A stretch of DNA of 18,739 nt from an uncultured Prevotellaceae bacterium (GTDB lineage Bacteria > Bacteroidota > Bacteroidia > Bacteroidales > Bacteroidaceae), in the NCBI GenBank assembly GCA_946413885.1, contig CAMKMK010000013.1, forward strand, positions 1 to 18,739, read 5' to 3'. The notes below the pieces were generated by a model. That model was not told the origin of the DNA and did no database searches. It worked only from the letters and a program-made list of their open reading frames with translations. The position numbers were made by a program, and so were the translations under genes. Every line of letters starts with the position of its first letter. Position 1 is the first letter of the stretch. Shown here piece after piece: positions 1 to 7,553 of the stretch.

Positions 1-44
1 TGGCAGTCAATCCCTTGGCAAGTTGCATGTTTCCTTGTCTTTAT

Positions 45-60
45 TCCTCCGTGGGGAGGA
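45..60 (-). terminator. weak hairpin downstream of the lipoprotein gene
   Basis: TCCTCC and GGAGGA form a 6-bp perfect stem around a GTGG loop, about 25 bases past the lipoprotein stop codon in the direction of transcription. No clear U-run follows on the minus strand, so its role as a terminator is only suggested by its position. Confidence 0.25.
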
Positions 61-85
61 TGCACCAAGAATTTCTTCGAAACTG

Positions 86-607
86 TCAGTCAATTGGTAG
101 GCCTGGGCCCGTATGGAAGGTGAAGGTCATCTCTCCGTGGGCGCCAGCTGTAGTCATGTTGGCAATGATGATGGCCATCATTTGTTTCTTGTCAGCGCTT
201 ATGGTGGCCTGAGACAGTCTGCAGCCGAATTCCTCCGTGGTATTGTCGCGCGGATTGTTCATGACGAATGATCCTTCGCCCTCATGCAGTATGTATCCTT
301 GGCCAGATTCTATCTTGTTGGCCTTGATGCCTGTGATGGTTGCTGTGCCCCATGTCTTGTTTTTGAAGGTGCCAATGAGCGTGCCGTCATCAGATAAGGA
401 TAGGGTGAAGGTGTCGCCCTCGTAGTTTTTGTCGATGAAATTGGTTAGCAGATGGGTCCAGCCTGTATAGGTGCCCACCACTTCCTTGTTGACTTTGCTT
501 CCTTTGCCATTATCTTGAGGTTCTTGTTCATCGTCACCACAAGAAGCGAGTACGAAAGCGCCCATTACGAGGGCTGCGATAAGAGGGAAAAAACGGAATA
601 GTTTCAT
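86..607 (-). CDS. small exported lipoprotein, probable calycin-like beta-barrel domain
   Basis: 173 residues when started at the ATG at 607. The open frame extends upstream to 676, but those codons lie inside the promoter and the terminator hairpin, and only the 607 start places a signal peptide at the N-terminus. Residues 1-22 are a lipoprotein signal: basic MKLFRF, then a hydrophobic stretch ending in the lipobox LASC, with Cys at about residue 23. The acidic GDDEQEPQD after the Cys fits surface or outer-membrane sorting in Bacteroidota. The rest is a beta-rich domain. It opens with VVGTYTGW, has a GTFKNKTWGTATITGIKA block and ends MTFTFHTG, a pattern I associate with the Bacteroidales calycin-like or lipocalin-like putative lipoproteins. 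Ligand and role are unknown. It is monocistronic with its own promoter at 639-669. Confidence 0.75.
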   Translation of the reverse strand: MKLFRFFPLIAALVMGAFVLASCGDDEQEPQDNGKGSKVNKEVVGTYTGWTHLLTNFIDKNYEGDTFTLSLSDDGTLIGTFKNKTWGTATITGIKANKIESGQGYILHEGEGSFVMNNPRDNTTEEFGCRLSQATISADKKQMMAIIIANMTTAGAHGEMTFTFHTGPGLPID

Positions 608-638
608 AGTTTTCTTGTTTTTGATTGGTTTGTGGGTG

Positions 639-669
639 CAAAGATAATGAGGATTGCTCAGATGGGCAA
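639..669 (-). promoter_or_regulatory. Bacteroidota promoter of the lipoprotein gene
   Basis: On the minus strand TTG (667-669), a 20-base spacer and TATCTTTG (639-646) match the Bacteroidota -33/-7 consensus. The -7 element ends 32 bases before the ATG at 607. The whole element overlaps the terminator hairpin of the upstream gene. Confidence 0.6.
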
Positions 670-677
670 TCCTCATT
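646..677 (-). terminator. terminator hairpin after the carboxyltransferase gene
   Basis: AATGAGGATTGC (646-657) and GCAATCCTCATT (666-677) are exact 12-bp reverse complements around an 8-base loop. The hairpin begins about 40 bases past the stop codon of the gene ending at 717. Only a short TTATCTTT tract follows on the minus strand, so the stem rather than a U-run would carry any termination. Confidence 0.6.
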
Positions 678-716
678 TGTTATGATTTTTTCGAGCAAAG
701 AGGGGAGAAATGCGAT

Positions 717-2495
717 TTAACTTTGCTTTCTCTCAATGTAAGCAATGATTTCGCCCTTGCGAACATGCTGACCTTGTCCCACCATGATGTCCACAAGTCT
801 ACCACCTAAGCATGCAGGGATATCGATCATCTGGCCCAGATTGTTCTGTACGTAGCAGAAGTGGCTGGCATCAGCGTATTCCTTGCCAATGGCGGGAGCA
901 ATGCTTGTGGCAACCTCATCACCACCGTTGACCTCGTAAAGAACAGTACCATCCTCAGGGGCGACGATGGGATCAGCCTTGGCATGCTTGAAAGCAGCAA
1001 TGTCAGCCAGGCTAATGCCCTTCTTCTGAAGCTTCTTGTCCTTAGCAGCCTGCAGGTCCTTGTTGAACTGCTCCTTGGCCATTCCATTCTTGTAGTTGCG
1101 ATACTGGGTCTCGTGCATGGCGAACTCGAACAGTTCCTCATCATCCTGACCGCGTTCCCATCCTTTCTCTTCCATCTCTTTGATGAAGCGTGGCAGATCG
1201 TCAGGATAGTAGCTTTGGGGATCAGCATCAGTAAACTCGTAGCCTTTCTCCTTGGCAAGCTCAATCAGCTCAGGAGCCACCTCACCAGGCAACTTGCCAC
1301 TCTTGCCGAGTATCATGCCCCAAATGGACTCGTCCATCATGCTGTAACGAGGTTTGTGCATGGATTCCGTAAAGAGGTTCATCAGGGCTATGTTCTTGAC
1401 ATACTGAGAGAAAGGAGTCACCAATGGGGGATAACCGACACGTGGCCACACGTAAGCCACCTCATTGAAGAGCTTCACGAGCAAGGCATCCTCGCTGTAG
1501 GGCTCCAGTCCGTCTTTCTGACGATTGTTGTTGATGGCAGTCATCATACCAGCCAAGTCAGCCATCATACTGCCCATCATACCACCAGGCAGGCCACAGC
1601 CAAGCAGCAGGGACGACATGAGTTTGTTGGTGGGATTCATGAAATAGCCCAGGAAGTCCTCGATAAACTCTTGCGTCAACTTGCGGGCTTCCATATAAGC
1701 ATCCATGTTGATGTCTGCCACCTGGAATCCATAATGCTTGAGCATGCTCTGTACAGAGATGATATCAGGGTGAACCTTACCCCAGGAGAGAGGTTCGATG
1801 GCGGTGTCGATGATGTCGGCTCCAGCCTTGCAAACCTCCAGAATGCTCGCCATAGAGAGACCAGGACCACTATGTCCATGATACTGGATGATGATCTCAG
1901 GGTGTTTGGCCTTGATCATGGCAACAAGCTTGCCCAACATGGCAGGTTGACCTATACCAGCCATATCCTTGAGACAAATCTCAGGAGCGCCGGCAGCTAT
2001 CAGTTGGTCAGCGATGCCTGCATAATACTCAGCAGTATGGATGGGGGAGGTGGTGATACACAGAGTGGCCTGAGGTATCATGCCGCCCTCGAGGGCATAT
2101 TTGATGCTGGGAATAATGTTGCGTACATCGTTGAGACCGCAGAAGATGCGTGTGATATCGACCCCTTGTGCGTGCTTAACCTTGTACATAAGTCTGCGGA
2201 CATCGGCTGGAACTGGGAACATGCGCAACGCGTTGAGTCCACGATCAAGCATGTGAGTCTGAATACCTACTTCATTGAAGGGTTTGGTGAAGGCGCGAAC
2301 TGCCTTGTTGGGATTCTCGCCATAAAGCAAGTTGACTTGCTCAAAAGCTCCACCATTGGTCTCTACACGGGCAAAGCATCCCATGCGGATGATGGCAGGT
2401 GCCACACGGACAAGTTGATCGGCTCGAGGCTGAAACTTACCTGAGCTTTGCCACATGTCACGATATACCAAACTGAATTTAATTTCTTTTCCCAT
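717..2495 (-). CDS. oxaloacetate decarboxylase alpha / pyruvate carboxylase B-type carboxyltransferase, biotin-acceptor Lys apparently absent
   Basis: 592 residues. This family moves CO2 between a biotin carrier and a 2-oxo acid (oxaloacetate/pyruvate). Residues 1-300 form the metal-dependent TIM barrel: D13 in YRDMWQ, the probable carbamylated K176 in CLKDMAG, and H206/H208 in YHGHSGPG. A conserved-carboxylase region follows (GLPGGMMGSM 301-310, VGYPPLVTPFSQ about 353-364). Residues about 508-589 resemble a biotinyl domain (PIVAPEDGTV, then GGRLVDIMVGQGQHVRKGEIIAYI), but the AMKM acceptor motif is missing. Aligning on the shared IPA (559-561) puts Gly554 where the Lys should be. It may therefore work with a separate biotin carrier encoded elsewhere, as the transcarboxylase 5S subunit does. 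The active-site motifs also differ from the usual RDAHQS and H.H.T.G forms. It is transcribed alone; a -7 element lies at 2557-2564. Family is sure; the exact substrate is not. Confidence 0.85.
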   Translation of the reverse strand: MGKEIKFSLVYRDMWQSSGKFQPRADQLVRVAPAIIRMGCFARVETNGGAFEQVNLLYGENPNKAVRAFTKPFNEVGIQTHMLDRGLNALRMFPVPADVRRLMYKVKHAQGVDITRIFCGLNDVRNIIPSIKYALEGGMIPQATLCITTSPIHTAEYYAGIADQLIAAGAPEICLKDMAGIGQPAMLGKLVAMIKAKHPEIIIQYHGHSGPGLSMASILEVCKAGADIIDTAIEPLSWGKVHPDIISVQSMLKHYGFQVADINMDAYMEARKLTQEFIEDFLGYFMNPTNKLMSSLLLGCGLPGGMMGSMMADLAGMMTAINNNRQKDGLEPYSEDALLVKLFNEVAYVWPRVGYPPLVTPFSQYVKNIALMNLFTESMHKPRYSMMDESIWGMILGKSGKLPGEVAPELIELAKEKGYEFTDADPQSYYPDDLPRFIKEMEEKGWERGQDDEELFEFAMHETQYRNYKNGMAKEQFNKDLQAAKDKKLQKKGISLADIAAFKHAKADPIVAPEDGTVLYEVNGGDEVATSIAPAIGKEYADASHFCYVQNNLGQMIDIPACLGGRLVDIMVGQGQHVRKGEIIAYIERKQS

Positions 2496-2556
2496 ATTTT
2501 TCTTTCTTAATACAATTAAGAATCAATCAGATGATCCTTGTTACACAATCTTGATG

Positions 2557-2564
2557 CAAAAGTA
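2557..2564 (-). promoter_or_regulatory. -7 element for the carboxyltransferase gene
   Basis: TACTTTTG on the minus strand matches TAnnTTTG, about 60 bases upstream of the ATG at 2495. No good TTG lies at the expected distance, so the -33 half is weak. Confidence 0.4.
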
Positions 2565-2681
2565 CGCAAAAAAAATGGTTTCGCGTAATGAATGGAGGAA
2601 AATGTTATTGATTTATGCTTATTTTCACGCTGAGAGTCTCGTATTGCTGATTAATGGGAGGATTTCCCTTTTAATGACAGG

Positions 2682-3923
2682 TCAGATTTCTTCTTCCTCA
2701 GGTTCAATGGGAGCACCTGGTATGTAGCGTTTGAGGGCTCGTGCCACACCTGACTTCCAGTTGTTTATGTTGTCGCTGTAAAGCTCAAGAGAGGCAACGA
2801 GGCGAATCACATTGTCGAGTGGCATACGGTAGCGCAGAACACCACTGATGAGCTTGGCGTAGTTCCAATATTCAGGGTTGAACTTCTCGCTCAAGCCCTC
2901 TACTGTGGTCTTGTAGCCTCGTTTGTTCTGGAACTGGAAGTCATACCGTTTTGAGCCGTCTCGATTGACATGCTTGATAATCTTGCCTTTGGTGACACTC
3001 TTTGGAAGAGAGATTCCTTCCTCATCATCCATCAAACCAGTAAAGATTTCGTAGGGACGATTCTCGAGCAGGCCTACAAATGCTACCCATTTCTCTTTGT
3101 TGTTTTGAAAGCGAACCACATCACAATCAAGCACTTCAGGTCGTCTCTCGCATACTGTCATTGGAATTGCCTGAACCAGATCCTCGCTGCTGAGGAACCC
3201 TTGTGCATAAAGAGCCTGAAGAATACTTTGCGAAATGGCTTCGTTATCGTGTCGCGTATAACGGATGTCAGTAAAGATCTGGGCCAGTGTCTCCTTGTTG
3301 TTGATCTCCACGAAATGTTGGTTCTCAGGAAGTTTTTCCTTGGGGCCATAAAAACGGTCAATGCTCTCAGCCGTGTAGGGCTGATATTGTTCTTCATGAA
3401 TGAAAGAGGCCAAAGGAAGACGATCAACCAGAGGAGGCTTCTCAGCAGGCCAGCCCACAGTAAGCGTAGCGACAGGGAAAACGAGTTGTGGCAACTTCAG
3501 GGCATCGATAATCATCTGTGACATGTAGATGGTAGTGCCCAGAAAACAGACACCTAATCCTGTTTCCTCAGCAAGGTTACAGAACGTCTGGCAATAGAGA
3601 AGTGCATCAGTCGCAGCGTTGATGAAGCTGAGGAGATTGTCGTACCCTGGGTCTGCTTTACGTGCAAGACACCAATCGCTGGTACGACGAAAATCTGCAC
3701 AGATAGTAAGCACAATGGGAGCCTCTGTGACCATAGGCTGATTGAAATGCGCAGGAGCGAGTAGTGCCTTACGTTCTGCATCGCGGGTCACAATGACGCT
3801 GTACAGTTGCAGGTTTCCCATCGTCTGGGTACGGGAAGCCTTTTCCAATAACTGATTCAGCAGCTCATTAGGGATGGGCTGCTGACTGTATTTCCTGATG
3901 GTTCGACGAGTTTGAGTCTTCAT
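2682..3923 (-). CDS. fusion protein: nitroreductase domain plus class II ribonucleotide reductase (NrdJ) C-terminal domain
   Basis: 413 residues in one uninterrupted frame. Residues 1-about 244 look like a complete FMN-dependent nitroreductase: RRTIRKY at 6-12, the GNLQ loop at 36-39, GLGVCFLGT at 122-130, VATLTVGWPAEKPP at 151-164, and the tail KETLAQIFTDIRY...QGFL at 210-244. From about 259 to 401 the sequence matches, as I recall it, the C-terminal region of Bacteroidota adenosylcobalamin-dependent ribonucleotide reductase: DVVRFQNNKEKWVAFVGL, RPYEIFTGL, KGKIIKHV, YDFQFQNKRGYKTTVEGLSE, WNYAKLISGVLRYRMP and a final helix through RALKRYI. This is the TSCPD-like module. The reductase catalytic barrel, its active-site cysteines and the usual C-terminal Cys-rich tail are all absent; the protein ends in acidic EPEEEEI. 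It is coupled to dnaA by an ATGA overlap. The flavin-reductase function is inferred; the role of the fused module is unknown. Confidence 0.85.
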   Translation of the reverse strand: MKTQTRRTIRKYSQQPIPNELLNQLLEKASRTQTMGNLQLYSVIVTRDAERKALLAPAHFNQPMVTEAPIVLTICADFRRTSDWCLARKADPGYDNLLSFINAATDALLYCQTFCNLAEETGLGVCFLGTTIYMSQMIIDALKLPQLVFPVATLTVGWPAEKPPLVDRLPLASFIHEEQYQPYTAESIDRFYGPKEKLPENQHFVEINNKETLAQIFTDIRYTRHDNEAISQSILQALYAQGFLSSEDLVQAIPMTVCERRPEVLDCDVVRFQNNKEKWVAFVGLLENRPYEIFTGLMDDEEGISLPKSVTKGKIIKHVNRDGSKRYDFQFQNKRGYKTTVEGLSEKFNPEYWNYAKLISGVLRYRMPLDNVIRLVASLELYSDNINNWKSGVARALKRYIPGAPIEPEEEEI

Positions 3924-5326
3924 TGCTTGATATTAAGTTTTGCCTCTATCTCTGCGAGGGTAGTCTGTAGCCTTTTGTTGGTTTGCAACTTCTTCTCAAT
4001 AGCTCGAATACCATGAAGAACTGTTGCATGATTCCTGTTTCCAATGAGCGTACCTATCTTGCTGTTGTTGTAGTTGGCATGTTTTTGAGCCAGATACATG
4101 ACGAGTTGTCGAACCTCCACGATGTTGGCTTTGCGGCTGGAGCCATATACCTCGTCAGCAGTCACGTTACAGCAAGAGCAAGCATTTTCGATGATGGTGT
4201 CCATCGTGATAGGTTTGTGCTCGATGCGTGAGCTGTGTTTCAGGACACGCTGGGCGAAGTTGAGGTCCACCTCACGATTGTAAACTACTGAGAAGGCGAG
4301 CAGACTGTGAATCATACCTTCCAGTTCACGCACGCTGTCCGTCACGTTGGCTGAGATATAGTCGATTACATCCTGCGGAATGCTCAACCCGTCCTGCTCT
4401 ATCTTGTTGCGAAGGATATTCTTGCGCAGATCTTCTTCAGGGCGCTCCAGCTCTGCCAACAATCCCCATTTGAAACGTGTCAACAGCCGATCAGCCATGC
4501 CTTGTAGATTCACAGGAGGACGATCACAGGTGAGAATAATCTGTCGTCCGTTCTGGTGCAAGTGGTTGAATATGTGGAAGAACGTGTTCTGTGTTCCCTC
4601 GAGACCTGCAAATTCTTGGATGTCATCCATTATCAGAACGTCGATGCTCTGATAAAAATGCATGAAGTCATTAAAGGTATTGCGGCGAATGGAATCAGTA
4701 TATTGCACGTAGAACAGGTGAGCACTCAGGTAGAGAATGCGTTTCTGGGGATACAGCTCGCGCATGCGCGTACCTATTGCATTTACTAAATGGGTTTTCC
4801 CTACGCCGCTGGGACCATAGATGAAAAGTGGATTGAAAGTCTGCTGTTCAGGATGCTCAGCAATGGCCTTCCCCACACTTCGAGGCAGTTTGTTGCTGTT
4901 GCCCTCGATGAAGTTGTCAAAGTTCTGCTTGGTGTTGAGGTAGGTTTTCCACTCTTCTGGAGCAGCGTATGTCTCACTCAGCTGAGGGCTCTTGTTGGCT
5001 CCAACGGGCTTAACGGTCTGCTCTGTTATCTCGTTCTCTTCGCTTTGCTGCTTGACGGGATTCTTCTTTACGACCTCTACTTCATAGAATAGTTTTACGC
5101 CTTCCCCATAAACGCGATAGATGGCACGATGCATCAGCACGCGGAAATGCTCCTCGAGGTATTCGTAATAGAATTGACTGGGAATGTAGACAACCAAAGA
5201 TTTAGCCTGAGCATCGAATGACTTGAACTTGATTGGTGCGAACCAAGTCGAGTATTGCTGCTCATTAATGTTGTTTTGGATAATAGCCAAACAACGTGCC
5301 CAAAGTATCTTTGGTGAATCAGACAT
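3920..5326 (-). CDS. dnaA: chromosomal replication initiator protein DnaA
   Basis: 468 residues, full length. DnaA binds DnaA boxes at oriC, opens the duplex and helps load the replicative helicase. Domain I is residues 1-about 85 (WARCLAIIQNNI, FAPIKFKS). A polar linker rich in Lys, Gln and Glu follows at 87-125. The AAA+ core has Walker A GPSGVGKT at 171-178, Walker B VLIMDD at 230-235, an arginine-finger region RLLTRFKWG at 280-288 and sensor II VRELEG at 332-337. Domain IV at about 374-460 carries VYGSSRKANIVEVRQLVMYL and the DNA-binding signature IGNRNHATVLHGI (428-440). The ATG at 5326 keeps domain I intact. A promoter lies about 75 bases upstream. Its stop overlaps the next start as ATGA, so the downstream fusion gene is probably translationally coupled to it. 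Confidence 0.97.
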   Translation of the reverse strand: MSDSPKILWARCLAIIQNNINEQQYSTWFAPIKFKSFDAQAKSLVVYIPSQFYYEYLEEHFRVLMHRAIYRVYGEGVKLFYEVEVVKKNPVKQQSEENEITEQTVKPVGANKSPQLSETYAAPEEWKTYLNTKQNFDNFIEGNSNKLPRSVGKAIAEHPEQQTFNPLFIYGPSGVGKTHLVNAIGTRMRELYPQKRILYLSAHLFYVQYTDSIRRNTFNDFMHFYQSIDVLIMDDIQEFAGLEGTQNTFFHIFNHLHQNGRQIILTCDRPPVNLQGMADRLLTRFKWGLLAELERPEEDLRKNILRNKIEQDGLSIPQDVIDYISANVTDSVRELEGMIHSLLAFSVVYNREVDLNFAQRVLKHSSRIEHKPITMDTIIENACSCCNVTADEVYGSSRKANIVEVRQLVMYLAQKHANYNNSKIGTLIGNRNHATVLHGIRAIEKKLQTNKRLQTTLAEIEAKLNIKQ

Positions 5327-5778
5327 TATTCCTTATAAAAGTTCTTTAAGTATTGTGTTTTGTTCTCACATTCCAATCACGGTATGCCCGTTTTGGCTCT
5401 GCAAAGTTCGGAATATTTTGTGAAATGACAAAATCCGTTTTTTTCTTTATATTTTGGTCAGATGACGTACAAGGTATTGTTTTTCAGGGCTCCATGAGCA
5501 ATCGTGCGAAATTTTTATTTTTGGGGTATTTGCAAATTTGTAACTTCTTGAGACACATTATTTTACACTCTCGATGCAGAAATGTTGAGTTGGGAATAAG
5601 GTCTCCTTGTAACTTGCCAATAATTACCCATTTATAATCGACTAAAAATTTTTTTTTGAACGACAGGATTATTTTTATTAAATTTAAATAACATATTTTT
5701 TTTCTCTCTACACACATGGTGGGGTAGTGTGCAAAAAATGTGTCGAGAATCCGTCTTTCTTTGGATAGGAATCCCGTT
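5327..5778. other. 452-bp AT-rich gene-free region next to dnaA
   Basis: It lies between the MCE gene stop and the dnaA start. It holds the dnaA promoter and a very AT-rich run at about 5640-5705 of the kind that can act as a duplex-unwinding element. An origin could sit here, but I find no cluster of DnaA boxes: the best match to TGTGNATAA is TGTGCAAAA at 5728-5736 (one mismatch), and others have two or more. A 77-codon minus-strand frame at 5484-5717 shows no recognisable protein features. Confidence 0.3.
5402..5433 (-). promoter_or_regulatory. candidate dnaA promoter
   Basis: On the minus strand TTTTG (5429-5433), a 19-base spacer and GAACTTTG (5402-5409) give a Bacteroidota promoter with one mismatch in the -7 element. 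It lies about 75 bases before the dnaA ATG. Confidence 0.45.
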
Positions 5779-6657
5779 TTATTTCTCTTTCCTGTTGAAG
5801 ACGGAGAAATGGACGTAACGTTTGGGGTGCGACTTCAGGTCATTAACCAGGCTGTCAGCACTCTGAACGGTATGATTCAGGTTATTGTAGAGACCTGGGT
5901 CCTTCATCAGTAGCCCTAAGGAACCTTTGGGATCCTGTATCTGGTTCATCATGTGATGAATGCTTGCCAACGTCGAGTTCACGCTATCCATAGTGGCTTG
6001 CAGGTTGAGCTGGTTCAGCTTATCCGTCATAGTGATTGCGTTCTGGCCCACTTGGGTGAAAGTGGATGTCATCTGGGGTACATCCTTTGCAAGGAGACGG
6101 TTCAACTCGTTGGTACTCCTGTTGAGATTCTTGGTCAGAAGTTCTGCATTCTTGAGGATGATGACCAGATTGGTGTCAGAGGCCAGACGGTTAAGCGAGG
6201 CAATCAGGGTGTCAACACGTGAAACGACCTGTTCCACTTGGGGCAACATTTGTTCCGCTTTCCCCATCAGGCCGCTCGCGTCGCTTCCCACGATGGTGTC
6301 GCCAGGGTGGAATGCCTCAGTCAGATTGGTGGCCAGCAGCATGTTGAGCGTACAGCCACCAAGCATCCCCTCGTCCAACTTGGCGCTGCTTCCCTTGGGA
6401 ATACGCAATTGGGGATCTACTTGGATCGAGACAACCACTTCCTGAGGCTTGTCGTAAGTGATGTCGCTCACGATGCCCACGTTATAACCGTCAGCATAGA
6501 CTGTGGCACTCTTGCTTAGTCCTTTGGCGTTGCTGAACTTGATATAATAGGTATCTTGGGCAGAGAACAGGCTGATGCCCTTGAGGAATTTGATTCCAAA
6601 GAACATAATCACCAGGGCCACAACTCCCATCAGTCCTATCTTGATTTCTTTTCTCAT
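5779..6657 (-). CDS. MCE-domain (MlaD-like) periplasmic lipid-transport protein
   Basis: 292 residues, anchored to the inner membrane by one N-terminal segment (IGLMGVVALVIMFFGIKFL, about 7-25). One MCE domain follows at about 36-115: YYIKFSNAKGLSKSATVYADGYNVGIVSDI, then IPKGSSAKLDEGMLGGCTLNMLL. The C-terminal 150 residues are helical and Gln/Asn/Leu-rich (VEQVVSRVDTLIASLNRL onward), as in single-MCE proteins that form hexameric rings with a helical extension. MlaD homologues form the substrate-binding part of ABC systems that move phospholipids between the two membranes. No permease or ATPase gene is visible in the window, so partners must lie elsewhere. It follows the amidase gene by 33 bases, so the two are probably one operon. 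The amidase-MCE pairing suggests envelope maintenance. Confidence 0.85.
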   Translation of the reverse strand: MRKEIKIGLMGVVALVIMFFGIKFLKGISLFSAQDTYYIKFSNAKGLSKSATVYADGYNVGIVSDITYDKPQEVVVSIQVDPQLRIPKGSSAKLDEGMLGGCTLNMLLATNLTEAFHPGDTIVGSDASGLMGKAEQMLPQVEQVVSRVDTLIASLNRLASDTNLVIILKNAELLTKNLNRSTNELNRLLAKDVPQMTSTFTQVGQNAITMTDKLNQLNLQATMDSVNSTLASIHHMMNQIQDPKGSLGLLMKDPGLYNNLNHTVQSADSLVNDLKSHPKRYVHFSVFNRKEK

Positions 6658-6690
6658 ATCGTTTTACCCTCCAGATGTGTGGTTGTGTTG

Positions 6691-7428
6691 CTATTTCTTA
6701 TATGACTTGAAGGCATTGAAGATGCTTTTTGCAAGGGCACTCTGCCCAGCAGCGCTGCAAAGATATGTTTCCTCGTTCACGTTGTTGATGTATCCCAACT
6801 CGATAAGGGCGCTGGGCATACTGGTGGCACGCAACACCAGGAACCCTGCCTGATACACTCCCTTGTTGATGCGTCCCGCTGTGCTCTTGAACTGCTGCTG
6901 TACCAATTTCGCGAAGTTGACACTTTGTTCCATGTTCTTGTCCTGCATCAGTTCAAAGATGATGTAGCTTTCGCTGCTTTTGGGATCGAATCCCTCGTAT
7001 TTCTGCTCGTAGTTGCTCTCTAAGGTGATAACAGAGTTCTCTCGCTTGGCAACTTCCAGGTTGTCGGCTGCCCGATGCATACCCAGCGTGTAGGTTTCTG
7101 TTCCTTGAGGGCCGTTCTTGGCTGCCGTGCTGTTCACGTGGATGCTGACAAAGAGGTCGGCCTTGTTGCGGTTGGCAATGTTGGCACGTTCGTCCAGCGC
7201 CACGAAAACGTCCGTCTTGCGGGTATAGATGACTTTCACGTCAGGGCAGTTCTGCTCGACGAGTTTGCCAAAAGCGAGGGCTACGGCCAGATTGATGTTT
7301 TTCTCCTTGCTTTTTCGCCCAACGGCTCCAGGATCCTTGCCACCGTGTCCTGCATCGATGACGAGGGTGTAAGCTTGTGCTGAGAGGCTCAGGATAAGTG
7401 TCAGCACTATGAATGCAATTTTTTTCAC
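6691..7428 (-). CDS. N-acetylmuramoyl-L-alanine amidase (Amidase_3), exported, GTG start
   Basis: 245 residues. It cleaves the bond between MurNAc and the stem-peptide L-Ala in peptidoglycan. The first codon is GTG (plus-strand CAC at 7426-7428). It gives a proper signal peptide, MKKIAFIVLTLILSLSAQA with likely cleavage after residue 19, and no better ATG lies upstream. The Amidase_3 fold fills the rest. Zinc ligands are H28 in IDAGHGGKDPGA, E42 in KEKNINL and H97 in FVSIHVNS; E210 in ALIELGYINN is the catalytic Glu. No separate SPOR or LysM domain is present. A consensus promoter lies 18-48 bases upstream, and the MCE gene follows 33 bases downstream. Confidence 0.93.
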   Translation of the reverse strand: MKKIAFIVLTLILSLSAQAYTLVIDAGHGGKDPGAVGRKSKEKNINLAVALAFGKLVEQNCPDVKVIYTRKTDVFVALDERANIANRNKADLFVSIHVNSTAAKNGPQGTETYTLGMHRAADNLEVAKRENSVITLESNYEQKYEGFDPKSSESYIIFELMQDKNMEQSVNFAKLVQQQFKSTAGRINKGVYQAGFLVLRATSMPSALIELGYINNVNEETYLCSAAGQSALAKSIFNAFKSYKK

Positions 7429-7445
7429 CAGTCAGAAATTTTCTG

Positions 7446-7476
7446 CAAATTTAATCAAAAATCAGGAAAGATACAA
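7446..7476 (-). promoter_or_regulatory. promoter of the amidase-MCE operon
   Basis: On the minus strand TTG (7474-7476), a 20-base spacer and TAAATTTG (7446-7453) match the Bacteroidota consensus exactly. It lies 17 bases before the GTG start, so the leader is very short. Confidence 0.6.
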
Positions 7477-7553
7477 GAACTTTGCTCTCATTTCATTTTA
7501 TAATGTACGTATGAAGGGGTAGATTTAACAGTAAGGAAACGAAATAGCAGAAA

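Noticed and set aside
861..2444. 527-codon open frame on the plus strand
   Set aside because: It lies entirely antisense to the carboxyltransferase gene, and its translation is low in recognisable motifs. The minus-strand protein is clearly the real one.
3146..3194. Sequencing or assembly join as the cause of the fusion
   Set aside because: It cannot be excluded without reads, but the frame is continuous, the linker is plausible protein sequence, and neighbouring composition is uniform, so a genuine gene fusion is preferred.
5484..5717. 77-codon minus-strand frame upstream of dnaA
   Set aside because: Lys/Ile-rich, AT-driven composition, no signal, domain or promoter; likely chance in an AT-rich region.
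5327..5778. Definite oriC call
   Set aside because: No cluster of DnaA boxes; only one site with one mismatch was found by eye, so it is reported only as a possibility.
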